A DNA stretch of 64,000 nucleotides from Parabacteroides sp. PH5-46 (GCF_029892785.1 NZ_JARXXA010000002.1:335745-399744), one strand, 5' to 3'. Shown: positions 7,813 through 17,103, numbered from the stretch's first letter. Numbers and translations: made by a program. Notes: generated by a model not told the origin, from the sequence alone.

Positions 7813-9672
7813 TTATTTTACAGCTGCTTTTCGGGTTATTTCATTGATTTCAACAATGTATATTCCTTTTGGTAATGAGATACTTGTTGTTCCCGGGTTT
7901 ACTTTTTGGCTGGCATATTTGCTTCCGTTCATGCCATAGATGTTTAGTGTGCCATTCTTATTGCTTTTTACATATAAAGTTCCTGATTGGGTATATATGC
8001 TGATTTCGCCGTTTATGGTTGCTATTCCTGTGGCATTTTTAGGTTTTATACCTTCGATTTGAATAACGGCACCTTCTTTGATATATCCTAAGTCTATGAG
8101 AACTTCATTGATAGAGCTGCTTTTTAACTGTTCGTCTTTAGGATAAACAATAACTCCATCTACTTTCACGATCAGGCCTTCCAGTGAATACTCGTCACTT
8201 ACCTGTATTTTTAACGTGAGGACTCTGCCTTCTTCTGTACTTCTGCCCCATATAGTTTCAGTTGTTACAGCCTCAGTAATGTCTTCGTCTGTTGTTTCAT
8301 CTATAATAGGAGTGAAGGTGATCTCGGGATTGTTGCTTATTACAGTCAGCACTTTTTCTCTTTCGTCTACCGTAACCACGTAATTATGCGCTACCGGTTT
8401 TTGTGCCCACCTGATGATGTATTCGCCGGCTTTTACAGGGTATGTTAGTTTTTCTCCCGATTGAGTATATGCTTCAGCAATGGGTATGGTGCTGAAAATT
8501 AGTGTTGGAGTACCGTCTACAATAGAAGCATCCTCTTCGGTTAGCCCTTCGTATATAAAGTAGAATATAGGTGTTTCTGTAGCTTCGGAAATACAATTTT
8601 CCAACTTAACAGTCAGCGGAGCCGGTAGTACCGTAACAGACATCGTGACTTCTGCATCTGAGTAACGTCCATTATCTGCCTGAGATATCGTTATATTGGT
8701 AGTTCCGGGAGAGAGGAATCTGATGGTTCCGTCCTCAACTGCTGCGATGGATGGGTTTTCTACTGTTATTTGGAATTCACTTTCCGTATTATTAGATGTA
8801 GGATTGAAAGCTGCTTCCCTTCCATAAAAACATTCATAAGGTAGGGTAGGCAATGTGATGACTGTTTTATTCCGTTTGAATGTCAGCTCTACATCGTCTG
8901 CCCATAAGATGTTCTCCTTACCGATGGCATTGCGATCATAATAGTTGGCAGAAGATATAACGATATTCAGCTTTTCCGGTGTTCGGTTACTGCTGTATTG
9001 GAAAGGAACAGCAATGCGTGTCCACTCATTTAATTCACCATTAATACGGTATTCGGCTTTTCCGATTAAACGGGCTCCATCGCTACTAGCTAATACACAG
9101 CGATCCTGGTCGTATATGGTTGCAGTATCTGTAGAAGCAGTCTTTCCTTCAGGATTTACTGGCACTTTTGAGGTAGAGGTGCCTTCCCACAAGTAAGCAA
9201 GGATTAGAGCATTTTCGTTTTTATCGCCACCAAGCGTTCGTTTATAATACCCCACAATCGAGTCAGGGCGCTCAGAATATTCTATTCCACCTACGGTTCC
9301 TCCATCACATTCGGGAATATTCATTACTGCATAAGCCCATGGAACACCTAATGTGATGTAGGCTGGCGCATTACTGCCAATGCTTCCTAATCCAACAAAT
9401 TTGTTTTCCATTTTGGCTGATAGTCCACCTATTCTTCCGGCATCAGGCTCAACCACTACCTTTGAAGCAAAGAGAAGTACTTTTTGGTTCACATTAGAGG
9501 CTTCCCAACCTGCTGGTTGCTGACCGGGTCTCAGGTATTCTCCGGGTAATGCTCCATTTCCTCTTGTGTCTGAGTTCCAACTTTCAAAATCTCCGTTGAC
9601 TTGTGCGCTTGAATTACTTATGTTAAGAATTAGCAAACACAAAATAGCAAGGTAAAATCTTTTCATCTTCAT
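7813..9672 (-). CDS. Secreted protein with PCMD-like domain and T9SS C-terminal sorting signal
   Basis: 619 residues. A Sec signal peptide (hydrophobic to about residue 23, cleavage near SSAQ) is followed by a beta-rich domain starting NGDFESWN that resembles the Bacteroidetes PCMD/carbohydrate-binding fold up to about residue 270 (WADDVELTF). An Ig-like segment (FLSPGTTNITISQADNG), further beta domains and a type IX sorting domain follow at the C-terminus (LNIYGMNGSKY ... GIYIVEI). It should be exported by T9SS to the cell surface, perhaps binding a glycan. The start may be residue 1 or 3. A -7 box sits about 38 bases upstream. Specific function unknown. Confidence 0.75.
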   Translation of the reverse strand: MKMKRFYLAILCLLILNISNSSAQVNGDFESWNSDTRGNGALPGEYLRPGQQPAGWEASNVNQKVLLFASKVVVEPDAGRIGGLSAKMENKFVGLGSIGSNAPAYITLGVPWAYAVMNIPECDGGTVGGIEYSERPDSIVGYYKRTLGGDKNENALILAYLWEGTSTSKVPVNPEGKTASTDTATIYDQDRCVLASSDGARLIGKAEYRINGELNEWTRIAVPFQYSSNRTPEKLNIVISSANYYDRNAIGKENILWADDVELTFKRNKTVITLPTLPYECFYGREAAFNPTSNNTESEFQITVENPSIAAVEDGTIRFLSPGTTNITISQADNGRYSDAEVTMSVTVLPAPLTVKLENCISEATETPIFYFIYEGLTEEDASIVDGTPTLIFSTIPIAEAYTQSGEKLTYPVKAGEYIIRWAQKPVAHNYVVTVDEREKVLTVISNNPEITFTPIIDETTDEDITEAVTTETIWGRSTEEGRVLTLKIQVSDEYSLEGLIVKVDGVIVYPKDEQLKSSSINEVLIDLGYIKEGAVIQIEGIKPKNATGIATINGEISIYTQSGTLYVKSNKNGTLNIYGMNGSKYASQKVNPGTTSISLPKGIYIVEINEITRKAAVK

Positions 9673-9709
9673 AGAATAGTTATTTTAAAATAATATTGTA
9701 AAAATTCGA

Positions 9710-9717
9710 CAAAGGTA
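9710..9717 (-). promoter_or_regulatory. -7 box upstream of the T9SS protein gene
   Basis: The minus strand reads TACCTTTG here, a perfect TAnnTTTG box 38 bases before the start codon. No convincing -33 box was seen. Confidence 0.4.
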
Positions 9718-9789
9718 TAAATATTCTCCTTTCCTAGCTTTTGTTTGTTTAAATCCGGACTATAAAAAGGTTGTTTAACACCAAAAAGT

Positions 9790-10680
9790 TTAGCGTTTGC
9801 TTCTGGGGTGATGTAGTAGGATTTCTTTTCGGAGAAATTCGCGGTCGATGTGTGTGTATATCTCGGTTGTGGTTATTTTTTCATGCCCCAGCATCTCTTG
9901 TATGGCACGTAGATTGGCACCACCCTCCAGTAGGTGAGTGGCGAAGGAATGGCGGAAGGTATGAGGGCTTACGTTTTTGTGTATTCCCGCCATTTCGGTT
10001 TGTTGTTTGATGATGTGGAAGACCATAATACGTGACAAAGCTGTCCCTCTGCGGCTGAGGAAGAGGATGTCTTCAAAGCCTTTCTTTACCCGAATCAGGT
10101 TTCGGTCGAACAGGTAATTCTTAATTTCGTGAAGAGCTGTTTCTGAGATAGGGACTAAACGTTGTTTGCTCCCCTTTCCCTCTACTTTGATAAAGCCTTC
10201 GTCAAAATATACGTCCGGATAGCGGAGGGATGTTAGTTCTGAAACACGTAGTCCGCAGCTGTATAATACTTCCAACATGGCACGATTCCGTTGTCCTTCC
10301 AGCAGTGATAAGTCGATTGTGTCAAGGATGTTGTTTATTTCATTAACCGTGAGAACTTCCGGCAGCTTGAAGCCTATTTTGGGTGACTCAAGCAGTTCGG
10401 TAGGGTCAATCGTTATATAGCTGTCGAGAAGAAGGAAACGGTAAAAAGATTTGATGCCGGATATGATACGTGCCTGTGAGCGAGGATGGATACCTATATC
10501 ATGTAATTGTGCAACAAACTGTTGTAAATTTTCATATGAAACAGTGGAATAGGTAAGCCCTTCATCTGCCATAAAACGAAGCAATTTGTCAAGGTCGGTC
10601 ATGTATGCATCTACCGAATGGGGTGAGAGTGCCTTTTCCAACCGGAGATAAATTTGGTATTTGCTAATAATATCATTCAT
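9790..10680 (-). CDS. xerD: Tyrosine recombinase XerD
   Basis: 296 residues, the usual length for a Xer recombinase. The N-terminal SAM-like core-binding domain (to about residue 100) is followed by the catalytic domain with Arg145 (SCGLRVSEL), Lys169 (VEGKGSKQR), His240 and Arg243 (SPHTFRHSF), His266 (MLGHEKI) and the nucleophile Tyr275 (TEIYTH). It resolves chromosome dimers at dif together with a XerC partner. It is divergent from aroQ with only 69 bases between the starts. The chromosomal, housekeeping context and absence of mobile genes nearby favour XerD over a phage integrase. Confidence 0.9.
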   Translation of the reverse strand: MNDIISKYQIYLRLEKALSPHSVDAYMTDLDKLLRFMADEGLTYSTVSYENLQQFVAQLHDIGIHPRSQARIISGIKSFYRFLLLDSYITIDPTELLESPKIGFKLPEVLTVNEINNILDTIDLSLLEGQRNRAMLEVLYSCGLRVSELTSLRYPDVYFDEGFIKVEGKGSKQRLVPISETALHEIKNYLFDRNLIRVKKGFEDILFLSRRGTALSRIMVFHIIKQQTEMAGIHKNVSPHTFRHSFATHLLEGGANLRAIQEMLGHEKITTTEIYTHIDREFLRKEILLHHPRSKR

Positions 10681-10688
10681 AAAATCAC

Positions 10689-10733
10689 TACCTTTGCCCC
10701 ACTAAATATGTGCCGGCTTATGGTACAAAGGTA
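10689..10733. promoter_or_regulatory. Face-to-face -7 boxes for xerD and aroQ
   Basis: Plus strand TACCTTTG at 10689-10696 points to aroQ (ATG 10750). Minus strand TACCTTTG, the complement of 10726-10733, points to xerD (ATG ends 10680). Each box lies on the far side, so the two predicted transcripts overlap by some 20-30 bases at their 5' ends. No -33 box at 19-21 bases was found for either. Confidence 0.5.
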
Positions 10734-10749
10734 ATAAACTTGTAACAAA

Positions 10750-11169
10750 ATGAAGAAGTTTCAGATTATCAACGGGCCAAATCTTAATCTGCTGGGAAAA
10801 CGTGAGCCGGCAGTATATGGAAATCTTTCATTTGAAGGTTATCTGGACGTTTTGCGAAAGAAATATCCTCAGTGTGAAATAGATTATTATCAGAGTAACA
10901 TAGAAGGTGAATTGATAAACAAAATACATGAAGTAGGTTTTAGTTACGATGGAATTATTTTAAACGCAGGAGCTTATACGCATACGTCTATCGCTTTGCA
11001 CGATGCGATAAAAGCGGTAGATGTGCCGGTTGTGGAAGTACATATATCTAATGTGCATGCGAGAGAGTCTTTCCGGCATGTTTCCATGATATCGGCTGCC
11101 TGCAAAGGGGTTGTTTTAGGTTTTGGATTGGATTCGTACGAATTAGCACTCCAAGGATTAATTAATTAA
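10750..11169 (+). CDS. aroQ: 3-dehydroquinate dehydratase, type II
   Basis: 139 residues, typical for the small type II enzyme. It converts 3-dehydroquinate to 3-dehydroshikimate in the shikimate pathway as a cytoplasmic dodecamer. The active-site loop is IINGPNLNLLGKREPAVYG with the catalytic tyrosine in the VYG segment, followed by NAGAYTHTSIALHDA and the substrate-binding HISNVHARESFR. It is the first gene of a five-gene plus-strand run (aroQ, pyk, O-methyltransferase, rbfA, permease). Confidence 0.96.
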   Translation: MKKFQIINGPNLNLLGKREPAVYGNLSFEGYLDVLRKKYPQCEIDYYQSNIEGELINKIHEVGFSYDGIILNAGAYTHTSIALHDAIKAVDVPVVEVHISNVHARESFRHVSMISAACKGVVLGFGLDSYELALQGLIN

Positions 11170-11209
11170 AATTAGAGATTGAAAATTGAAAACTGAAAAC
11201 GAAGTTTTT

Positions 11210-12667
11210 ATGTTAAAGCATACAAAGATTGTTGCTACTATTTCCGATAAACGCTGTGACGTAGATTTTATCAAACAGCTATACGACTCGGGAATGAATG
11301 TTATTCGTCTGAATTCTGCTCACATGGGTGAAGATGGATTCGACAGGGTTATTAATAACGCCAGAACCGTATCAAATCGTATCGGGATACTGATGGACAC
11401 GAAAGGTCCTGAAATCAGAACTACGATAACAGCCTATCCGATAGAACTCAAGACTGGCGATCGTATAAAAGTAAAAGGTGATCCAACGGTAGAGACTACC
11501 CGCGAATGCCTGAATGTATCATACCCTAGTTTTGTAGACGATATGAAAGTGGGCGATGATATGTTGATCGATGACGGCGATCTGGACTTGAAGGTCGTAG
11601 AAAAGCACTCGGATTATCTGGTTTGTGAGGCTTTGAACGATGCTACATTAGGTAGTCGTAAGAGCGTGAACGTGCCGGGAGTGCGGATTAATCTTCCTTC
11701 TCTTACGGAGAAAGACAGAAGCAATATACAGTATTGTATTAAAAATAAGGTGGATTTTATTGCACATTCGTTTGTACGCAGCAAGCAGGATGTGTTGGAT
11801 ATCCAGAAAATCCTGGACGAGCAGAATAGCCAGATAAAGATCATTGCCAAAATAGAAAACCAGGAAGGAGTAGACAATATCGACGAAATATTGGAGGCTG
11901 CTTACGGAATTATGATTGCCCGGGGCGACTTGGGTATTGAAGTGCCTGCCGAGAAGATTCCCGGTATACAGCGAGTGCTGATACGTAAGTGCGTAGAAGT
12001 GAAGAAGCCGGTAATTGTAGCGACACAGATGCTCCACTCCATGATTAACAACCCACGTCCTACCCGTGCGGAAGTAACCGACATCGCGAATGCGATCTAT
12101 TATCGTACCGATGCCTTGATGCTGAGTGGTGAAACGGCATACGGAAAATATCCGGTGGAAGCAGTTCAAACGATGACGAAGGTAGCACGCGAAGCAGAGA
12201 AAACAAAACTGGCGGCTAATGATATCCGCGTTCCTATTGAAGGGAACGACTTGGATGTTACATCTTTCCTGGCTAAACAGGCAGTTAAGTCATCCTCAAA
12301 GCTACAGGTGAAAGCTATTATAACAGACAGCCATACTGGTCGTACCGCTCGTTTCCTTGCAGCATTCAGGGGGACTTCTCCGGTATATGCCATTTGCTAT
12401 AACGAAGATGTGATGCGTACGCTTTCCCTCTCTTACGGGGTATGGGCTGTTCATCAACCCTGGGACGATAGTCGGCGCGGATACTTCTTCAATGCCTTGA
12501 ACGAACTAATCCATAGCGGGCATATTACCCGTGACAATATGGTTGCTTACTTGAGCGGTAGCTTTGGCGAAGGAGGCGGAACCACTTTCCTTGAGATAAA
12601 TAATGTAGGAAAAGTGCTGGATAATGCGAACGCTTATTCGCTGCCTACGTTCAAAGAGAAAAAATGA
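11210..12667 (+). CDS. pyk: Pyruvate kinase
   Basis: 485 residues from the ATG at 11210; a TTG in frame at 11186 adds eight residues encoded by simple A-rich repeats and is unlikely to be used. It catalyses the last step of glycolysis, phosphoenolpyruvate plus ADP to pyruvate plus ATP. Visible motifs: N-terminal KIVATISDK, LMDTKGPEIR of the active site, IAKIENQEG, MIARGDLGIEVP, and the K+/phosphate segment KPVIVATQMLHSM followed by NPRPTRAEVTDIANA. The B domain lies between about residues 70 and 165 and the C-terminal regulatory domain from about 340. It overlaps the next gene by four bases (ATGA). Confidence 0.96.
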   Translation: MLKHTKIVATISDKRCDVDFIKQLYDSGMNVIRLNSAHMGEDGFDRVINNARTVSNRIGILMDTKGPEIRTTITAYPIELKTGDRIKVKGDPTVETTRECLNVSYPSFVDDMKVGDDMLIDDGDLDLKVVEKHSDYLVCEALNDATLGSRKSVNVPGVRINLPSLTEKDRSNIQYCIKNKVDFIAHSFVRSKQDVLDIQKILDEQNSQIKIIAKIENQEGVDNIDEILEAAYGIMIARGDLGIEVPAEKIPGIQRVLIRKCVEVKKPVIVATQMLHSMINNPRPTRAEVTDIANAIYYRTDALMLSGETAYGKYPVEAVQTMTKVAREAEKTKLAANDIRVPIEGNDLDVTSFLAKQAVKSSSKLQVKAIITDSHTGRTARFLAAFRGTSPVYAICYNEDVMRTLSLSYGVWAVHQPWDDSRRGYFFNALNELIHSGHITRDNMVAYLSGSFGEGGGTTFLEINNVGKVLDNANAYSLPTFKEKK

Positions 12668-13299
12668 ATGCCGATGCGTTAGACGATTATATCCTTTCAC
12701 ATATTGATGAGGAAGGGGATTTATTGGCAGAGCTAAACCGGGATGCACATGTCAACTTACTTCGTCCAAGGATGTTGTCGGGGCATTTGCAGGGGCGTAT
12801 CCTCAAAATGTTTTGCAGGATGTTACGCCCCAGACGCATCCTTGAAATCGGTACGTATACGGGCTATGCTACGCTTTGCATGGCTGAAGGGATAGACGAC
12901 GATGCCCTTATTTATTCCATTGAGATCAATGATGAAATGGAAGACTTTATAAATAAATATGTATCGAAGTCGCCCGATAAGCATAAAATAAAAGTTTGCT
13001 TTGGTGATGCGATGGATATTATCCCTTCGCTGGGCGAAACATTCGATATGGTATTTATCGATGCCGACAAGCGTTTGTATTCCGCCTACTTTGATTTGGT
13101 TTTCCCCTTTGTGCGGGAAGGCGGAATTATATTGGCCGATAACATCCTTTGGGACGGAAAGGTATTAACTCCTCCGCAACCGGCAGACAAACAGACGGTC
13201 GGTATCCTAGACTTTAACGAAAAGATAAAACAGGATACGCGAATAGAAAAAGTTATACTACCTTTACGCGACGGCCTTACGGTTATATGGAAAAAATAA
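12664..13299 (+). CDS. Class I SAM-dependent O-methyltransferase (catechol OMT-like)
   Basis: 211 residues. The SAM-binding loop ILEIGTYTGYATL (about 60-72), the acidic SIEINDE strand and the metal-binding FIDADKRLYSAYFD segment identify a divalent-cation-dependent O-methyltransferase of the PF01596 type (YrrM-like). A second metal site segment is LADNILWDGKV. The substrate is unknown; some homologues act on small phenolics or on RNA. Translation is probably coupled to pyk through the four-base overlap, and rbfA follows 14 bases later. Confidence 0.85.
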   Translation: MNADALDDYILSHIDEEGDLLAELNRDAHVNLLRPRMLSGHLQGRILKMFCRMLRPRRILEIGTYTGYATLCMAEGIDDDALIYSIEINDEMEDFINKYVSKSPDKHKIKVCFGDAMDIIPSLGETFDMVFIDADKRLYSAYFDLVFPFVREGGIILADNILWDGKVLTPPQPADKQTVGILDFNEKIKQDTRIEKVILPLRDGLTVIWKK

Positions 13300-13313
13300 T
13301 AAAGTAAAACAGT

Positions 13314-13649
13314 ATGGAAAGCAAGAGATTACAAAAAATACAACGCCTGCTCCAGAAAGAACTGGGCGATATATTCCAAAAGCAGACCCAGGCTTTGCCG
13401 GGAACGCTTGTCTCTGTGAGTGCGGTACGAGTAAGCCCCGACCTGAGTATTGCGAAAGCGTACCTGAGTATATTCCCCTCGGAAAAAGGCGAAGAGCTGC
13501 TGAAGGCTATTCGTACCAATACAAAGTCGATACGTTATGACCTGGGGCAACGCGTACGTACTCAGCTACGTGTCATTCCCGATCTATCATTTTTTATCGA
13601 CGACTCGTTAGACTATATAGAAAACATAGACAAATTGCTAAACAACTGA
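13314..13649 (+). CDS. rbfA: Ribosome-binding factor A
   Basis: 111 residues. RbfA helps mature the 5' end of 16S rRNA in the 30S subunit and is needed for growth in the cold. The KH-like fold is recognisable by the N-terminal helix RLQKIQRLLQKELGDIF, the strand VSVSAVRVSPDLSIAKAYLSIFP and the C-terminal SIRYDLGQRVRTQLRVIPDLSFFIDDS. The length is normal. It lies in the aroQ-pyk run, with the permease gene three bases downstream. Confidence 0.94.
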   Translation: MESKRLQKIQRLLQKELGDIFQKQTQALPGTLVSVSAVRVSPDLSIAKAYLSIFPSEKGEELLKAIRTNTKSIRYDLGQRVRTQLRVIPDLSFFIDDSLDYIENIDKLLNN

Positions 13650-13652
13650 AAA

Positions 13653-14873
13653 TTGAATATCTCTTTTTTCATAGCCCGCAGGTACCTCTTTTCTAAGAAA
13701 TCGCATAATGCCATTAATGTTATATCGATGGTGGCGGTTTGTGGGGTGGTAGTTGCTACTATTGCATTGGTTTGTGCATTATCCGTTTTCAATGGCTTTA
13801 ACGATTTGGTTGCGTCTATGTTCAGCAACCTCGATCCCGATCTGAAAGTTACGCCGGCTGCCGGAAAGGTGTTTGAGCCCTCGGAACAGTTGGCTAAGCT
13901 CCGTAAGTTGGAAGGTGTTTCCTGTGTGAGTGAGGTGCTGCAGGAAAATTCACTGATCAAGTACAGTGATCGCCAGGTAATTGCCGTAGTAAAAGGGGTA
14001 GATGAATATTATAAAGAGCTGACGCAGATTGATAGTGTCTTGGTAGACGGTGAATTTATTTTGCAGGATGAGGTGGTGGATTATGCCACTTTGGGACTTG
14101 GGCTGGCTGCCTCGCTGGGTATCAAGCCCTCCTTTTCTTTTCCCCTGGAGATTTATGCTCCCAAACGGGATGTAAGTGTTAATCTTTCCAACCCGGCTAC
14201 TTCCTTCAACCTGGAATATGCTTATACCCGCGCCGTTTTTCGGATGAATCAGCAGCTGTATGACGAAAACTATATGCTTGTCCCCCTTTCGCTGGCACGA
14301 ACATTATTTACATACGAAAATGAAGTTTCGGCTCTGGAAATTAAGGTAGCCAAAGGAGCAAACGCCCAATCAGTCAAGAAACAAATCAAAGCATTGCTGG
14401 GAAATGACTTTGAGGTGAAAGATCGCTTCGAACAACAGGAAGCCTCCTTCAAAATGATGCAGATCGAGAAGTGGATGACTTTTCTGATCCTTTGTTTTAT
14501 TCTGGCTATAGCCCTATTTAATGTCATAGGCTCGTTGTCGATGCTAATGATAGAGAAGCAAGATGATATACGCACCCTCCGTAATATGGGAGCCGACGAT
14601 TCACTTATTCGTCGTATCTTTCTTTTCGAAGGCTGGATGATCTCTGGTTTTGGAGCTTTGATCGGTATTGTTATTGGATTAGTCATTTGTTTGCTCCAAC
14701 AGGAATTAGGGCTCATTAAGATGGGAGCTGCCGGAGCTTTTATTATTGATAGTTATCCCGTACGAGTAGCCTTTTTGGATATTTTTGTCGTCTTTTTGAC
14801 GGTCATGGCTATCGGTTTTCTCTCCGCTTGGTATCCGGTATATAAACTGGGTGACCGCTGGCTTAAAAAGTAA
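13653..14873 (+). CDS. FtsX-like ABC transporter permease (LolC/LolE type)
   Basis: 406 residues starting at a TTG three bases after rbfA. It has an N-terminal membrane helix (NVISMVAVCGVVVATIALVCALSVFNGF cannot be cut short by signal peptidase), a periplasmic MacB-core domain of about 200 residues, and three C-terminal helices with the FtsX-family pattern around ALFNVIGSLSMLMIEKQDDI. Permeases of this type with this size and the motif RTLRNMGAD form LolCDE-like complexes that release lipoproteins from the inner membrane. No ATPase gene lies next to it. It is convergent with the LytTR gene, with four bases between stops. Confidence 0.8.
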   Translation: MNISFFIARRYLFSKKSHNAINVISMVAVCGVVVATIALVCALSVFNGFNDLVASMFSNLDPDLKVTPAAGKVFEPSEQLAKLRKLEGVSCVSEVLQENSLIKYSDRQVIAVVKGVDEYYKELTQIDSVLVDGEFILQDEVVDYATLGLGLAASLGIKPSFSFPLEIYAPKRDVSVNLSNPATSFNLEYAYTRAVFRMNQQLYDENYMLVPLSLARTLFTYENEVSALEIKVAKGANAQSVKKQIKALLGNDFEVKDRFEQQEASFKMMQIEKWMTFLILCFILAIALFNVIGSLSMLMIEKQDDIRTLRNMGADDSLIRRIFLFEGWMISGFGALIGIVIGLVICLLQQELGLIKMGAAGAFIIDSYPVRVAFLDIFVVFLTVMAIGFLSAWYPVYKLGDRWLKK

Positions 14874-14877
14874 TAGT

Positions 14878-15726
14878 TTACGAAGAGTAGGTCATAAACC
14901 AATGAGTAACTTTCTCACTGTATGATTTGGAGATCGGGATGTCGGGTACTCCTGAGATGTCAAATTCCATAAAGAGCCCGTCCTTCTGACGGCGGATAAC
15001 CTTTATTTGTTCAAAGTTTACCATGTAAGAGCGATGGCATCGCCGAACGGGTGTGTCTGAGAAGTGTTCCTCCAGCGAACGTAAGGAGTTGCGCAGCATA
15101 AATTTCGTTAGATGTTCCTTGTTGAGATACCATATAATTACATAGTTGTCTGCCGACTCAATATATAATAGGTTTTCTTTTTTTACAGACAGGCGGAGTT
15201 CTCCCTTTTCATCGTAGAAATTATAAACAGAAGCGCGTGCGGGAGTCGTAGAGCTACTTTCTTCAAGCAACTGAATCTGGCGCTCTTTATCCCGGTAGGA
15301 GAAGTAAAGATGAATGGCAGCGTAAGGAAGCAGTAATACCAGGCTGGTATTTATCGATGACTCCTTAAATACATTCAGCCATTCTCTTTCAGGATTTACG
15401 GACAGCGTATAAATGGTGTAGAACAACGACATGAAAAATATCTCAGCCAAAATCCAGATAGCATATTGCCCGAACGTTATCGAATGACGCTTGCCCCGGT
15501 AATGCATAATTATTCTGCTGATAACAACGACCAGTACCCCGGTGAGAATGATCAGGCTGGAAAATATGAAAAATTTGAATTCGGATACCGGATACCACTG
15601 AGGCGATCCGAACGGCTTGTATATATTAATAAATACCAAAGCAAAAAGTGCGGTTAATAATATTAGCCGAATTATATTTCCTTTATCATAAATGTAGCCG
15701 GGTAGTTTCTGATTCCAAAAATTCAT
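14878..15726 (-). CDS. Membrane-anchored LytTR-domain transcriptional regulator
   Basis: 282 residues from the ATG complementary to 15724-15726; the frame extends to 15828 but the -7 box TACATTTG lies just upstream of 15726, which fixes the shorter start. Four predicted transmembrane helices fill about residues 15-160 and are followed by a short linker and a LytTR DNA-binding domain (LLYIESADNYVIIWYL ... RCHRSYMVNF ... ISKSYSEKV). There is no receiver or kinase domain, so it may sense a membrane signal directly or act with a partner elsewhere. It is divergent from the hydrolase-like gene. Target genes are unknown. Confidence 0.8.
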   Translation of the reverse strand: MNFWNQKLPGYIYDKGNIIRLILLTALFALVFINIYKPFGSPQWYPVSEFKFFIFSSLIILTGVLVVVISRIIMHYRGKRHSITFGQYAIWILAEIFFMSLFYTIYTLSVNPEREWLNVFKESSINTSLVLLLPYAAIHLYFSYRDKERQIQLLEESSSTTPARASVYNFYDEKGELRLSVKKENLLYIESADNYVIIWYLNKEHLTKFMLRNSLRSLEEHFSDTPVRRCHRSYMVNFEQIKVIRRQKDGLFMEFDISGVPDIPISKSYSEKVTHWFMTYSS

Positions 15727-15746
15727 TTCAACACTTTTTCTTTCCA

Positions 15747-15800
15747 CAAATGTAACTAAATAATCCCGAATTAGCCTTTTGTATTCACCCCGTATATTTG
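15747..15800. promoter_or_regulatory. Divergent -7 boxes for LytTR and hydrolase-like genes
   Basis: Minus strand TACATTTG (complement of 15747-15754) lies 20 bases before the LytTR start. Plus strand TATATTTG (15793-15800) lies about 105 bases before the ATG at 15906. Both match TAnnTTTG exactly. Confidence 0.45.
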
Positions 15801-15905
15801 TTTTTCGCCCCTGCATATCCCTTTTCATCCCTTAGCAGTGGTAGAGGAACCATTAATTTGCTGCATTCCTTCAACTGTTGTTTGTTTGTGGAAAATACCA
15901 GTCCT

Positions 15906-17051
15906 ATGGATGTTACGATTCGATCTCAACAATTGCACACGCTTTTCTCGTATGAAAAGAAGGCAGATATAGTGGATAGCCGTCTGGAAATAATACCTTA
16001 CAACTTTATTCAGAAAGAAAAAAGTCGTGAGATAAAAGATTTTCAGCGAGAGCTTCTTCCTACTGAATTCTGCCCCCTTACCGACGATTGTATCCAGGAA
16101 AATAAATCCTTCACTTATACAATTTTTGCTCCTAAAAGGAAAATAAAGCATGACAAGGCAATTATTCTTTTACATGGGCTAAATGAACGCACCTGGGATA
16201 AATACCTTACTTGGGCGGAATATCTGGCTTCGGCGACAGGCAAAGCCGTTATTTTGTTCCCGATTGCTTTTCACATGAACCGCACGCCGGATCACTGGAA
16301 TAATCCGCGTGCTGTATTACCTTGGGTTACCAAACGCAGGCAGACGGTAGCAGATTTGTGTAATTCTACTTTCGCCAACGTGGCTTTAAGCAGCCGTATC
16401 TCCCGGCATCCGTTGCGTTTTTATATCTCCGGACGCGAATCGGCTTACAATCTTTGCCAACTCGTTCACGAAATAAAGAACGGCGAACACCCCTCGTTCC
16501 AAGAGGACACATCTATAAACCTTTTTGCTTATTCCATAGGAGCGCTTCTGTCTCAGGTTCTATTACTGGCCAATCCGGACAAGATCTTTTCTGATACCCG
16601 CCTGTTTATGTTTTGTGGTGGCTCTATCTTTAACCATATGGATGGGAATGCCCGTGATATCCTCGACAAAGAAGCTTTTGATCGTCTGCAGCAATATTAT
16701 AATACAGACTTTCTCGAAAAAGAGAGACTCCCGGCTTCTTTTGGGAATGACTTCCTGGAGCAGGCTTTTAAGGCAATGATCCGTCAGGATGTCCTTTCGG
16801 AATTCCGCGAGGGCTTTTTCGAAAAAGCCTGTAACCGCATTCGCGTTATATCCCTAAAGAAGGATGTCGTTATCCCTACGCTTGGTGTAATAAAAGCCCT
16901 GGGTAAAGCCTCTTCGCACATCCTGGAAGAAATGGACTTCCCGTACTCCTACAGTCACCAAGTACCCTTTCCTACCTCGCCCAAAGTAGAATCCTCCCTT
17001 ATTAATAACGCATTCTTAAAAGTCTTCGGCAAAGCCGCTGCTTTCCTGTGA
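15906..17051 (+). CDS. Alpha/beta hydrolase-like protein (DUF6051-like)
   Basis: 381 residues from the ATG at 15906; the frame extends upstream to 15798 but the predicted promoter lies there. An alpha/beta-hydrolase core is visible: the strand and oxyanion loop AIILLHGLNERTWDKY at about residue 85, and a nucleophile elbow FAYSIGALLSQ around residue 205, where the first Gly of GxSxG is replaced by Ala. A C-terminal His is plausible at SYSHQVPFP. I think this is the Bacteroidetes family DUF6051; substrate unknown. No signal peptide is seen, so it should be cytoplasmic. A strong terminator follows. Confidence 0.65.
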   Translation: MDVTIRSQQLHTLFSYEKKADIVDSRLEIIPYNFIQKEKSREIKDFQRELLPTEFCPLTDDCIQENKSFTYTIFAPKRKIKHDKAIILLHGLNERTWDKYLTWAEYLASATGKAVILFPIAFHMNRTPDHWNNPRAVLPWVTKRRQTVADLCNSTFANVALSSRISRHPLRFYISGRESAYNLCQLVHEIKNGEHPSFQEDTSINLFAYSIGALLSQVLLLANPDKIFSDTRLFMFCGGSIFNHMDGNARDILDKEAFDRLQQYYNTDFLEKERLPASFGNDFLEQAFKAMIRQDVLSEFREGFFEKACNRIRVISLKKDVVIPTLGVIKALGKASSHILEEMDFPYSYSHQVPFPTSPKVESSLINNAFLKVFGKAAAFL

Positions 17052-17059
17052 GTAAATAA

Positions 17060-17100
17060 AAATAGCTCACGACTCATTTTAATTGGCTCGTGAGCTATTT
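17060..17100 (+). terminator. Rho-independent terminator after the hydrolase-like gene
   Basis: A perfect 13-bp inverted repeat AAATAGCTCACGA (17060-17072) / TCGTGAGCTATTT (17088-17100) with a 15-base loop, followed by TATTTT. It separates this gene from the tricorn-like gene. Confidence 0.85.
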
Positions 17101-17103
17101 TAT

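Noticed and set aside
9790..10680. Mobile-element integrase
   Set aside because: Length, motifs and chromosomal neighbours fit XerD, with no att sites or cargo genes around it.
11178..11200. Short GAAAATTGAAAACTGAAAAC tandem upstream of pyk
   Set aside because: Such A-rich simple repeats are frequent in Bacteroidetes leaders and there are only two to three imperfect copies.
11648..12169. 173-codon frame on the minus strand inside pyk
   Set aside because: It is fully antisense to a clearly recognised pyruvate kinase and shows no family features.
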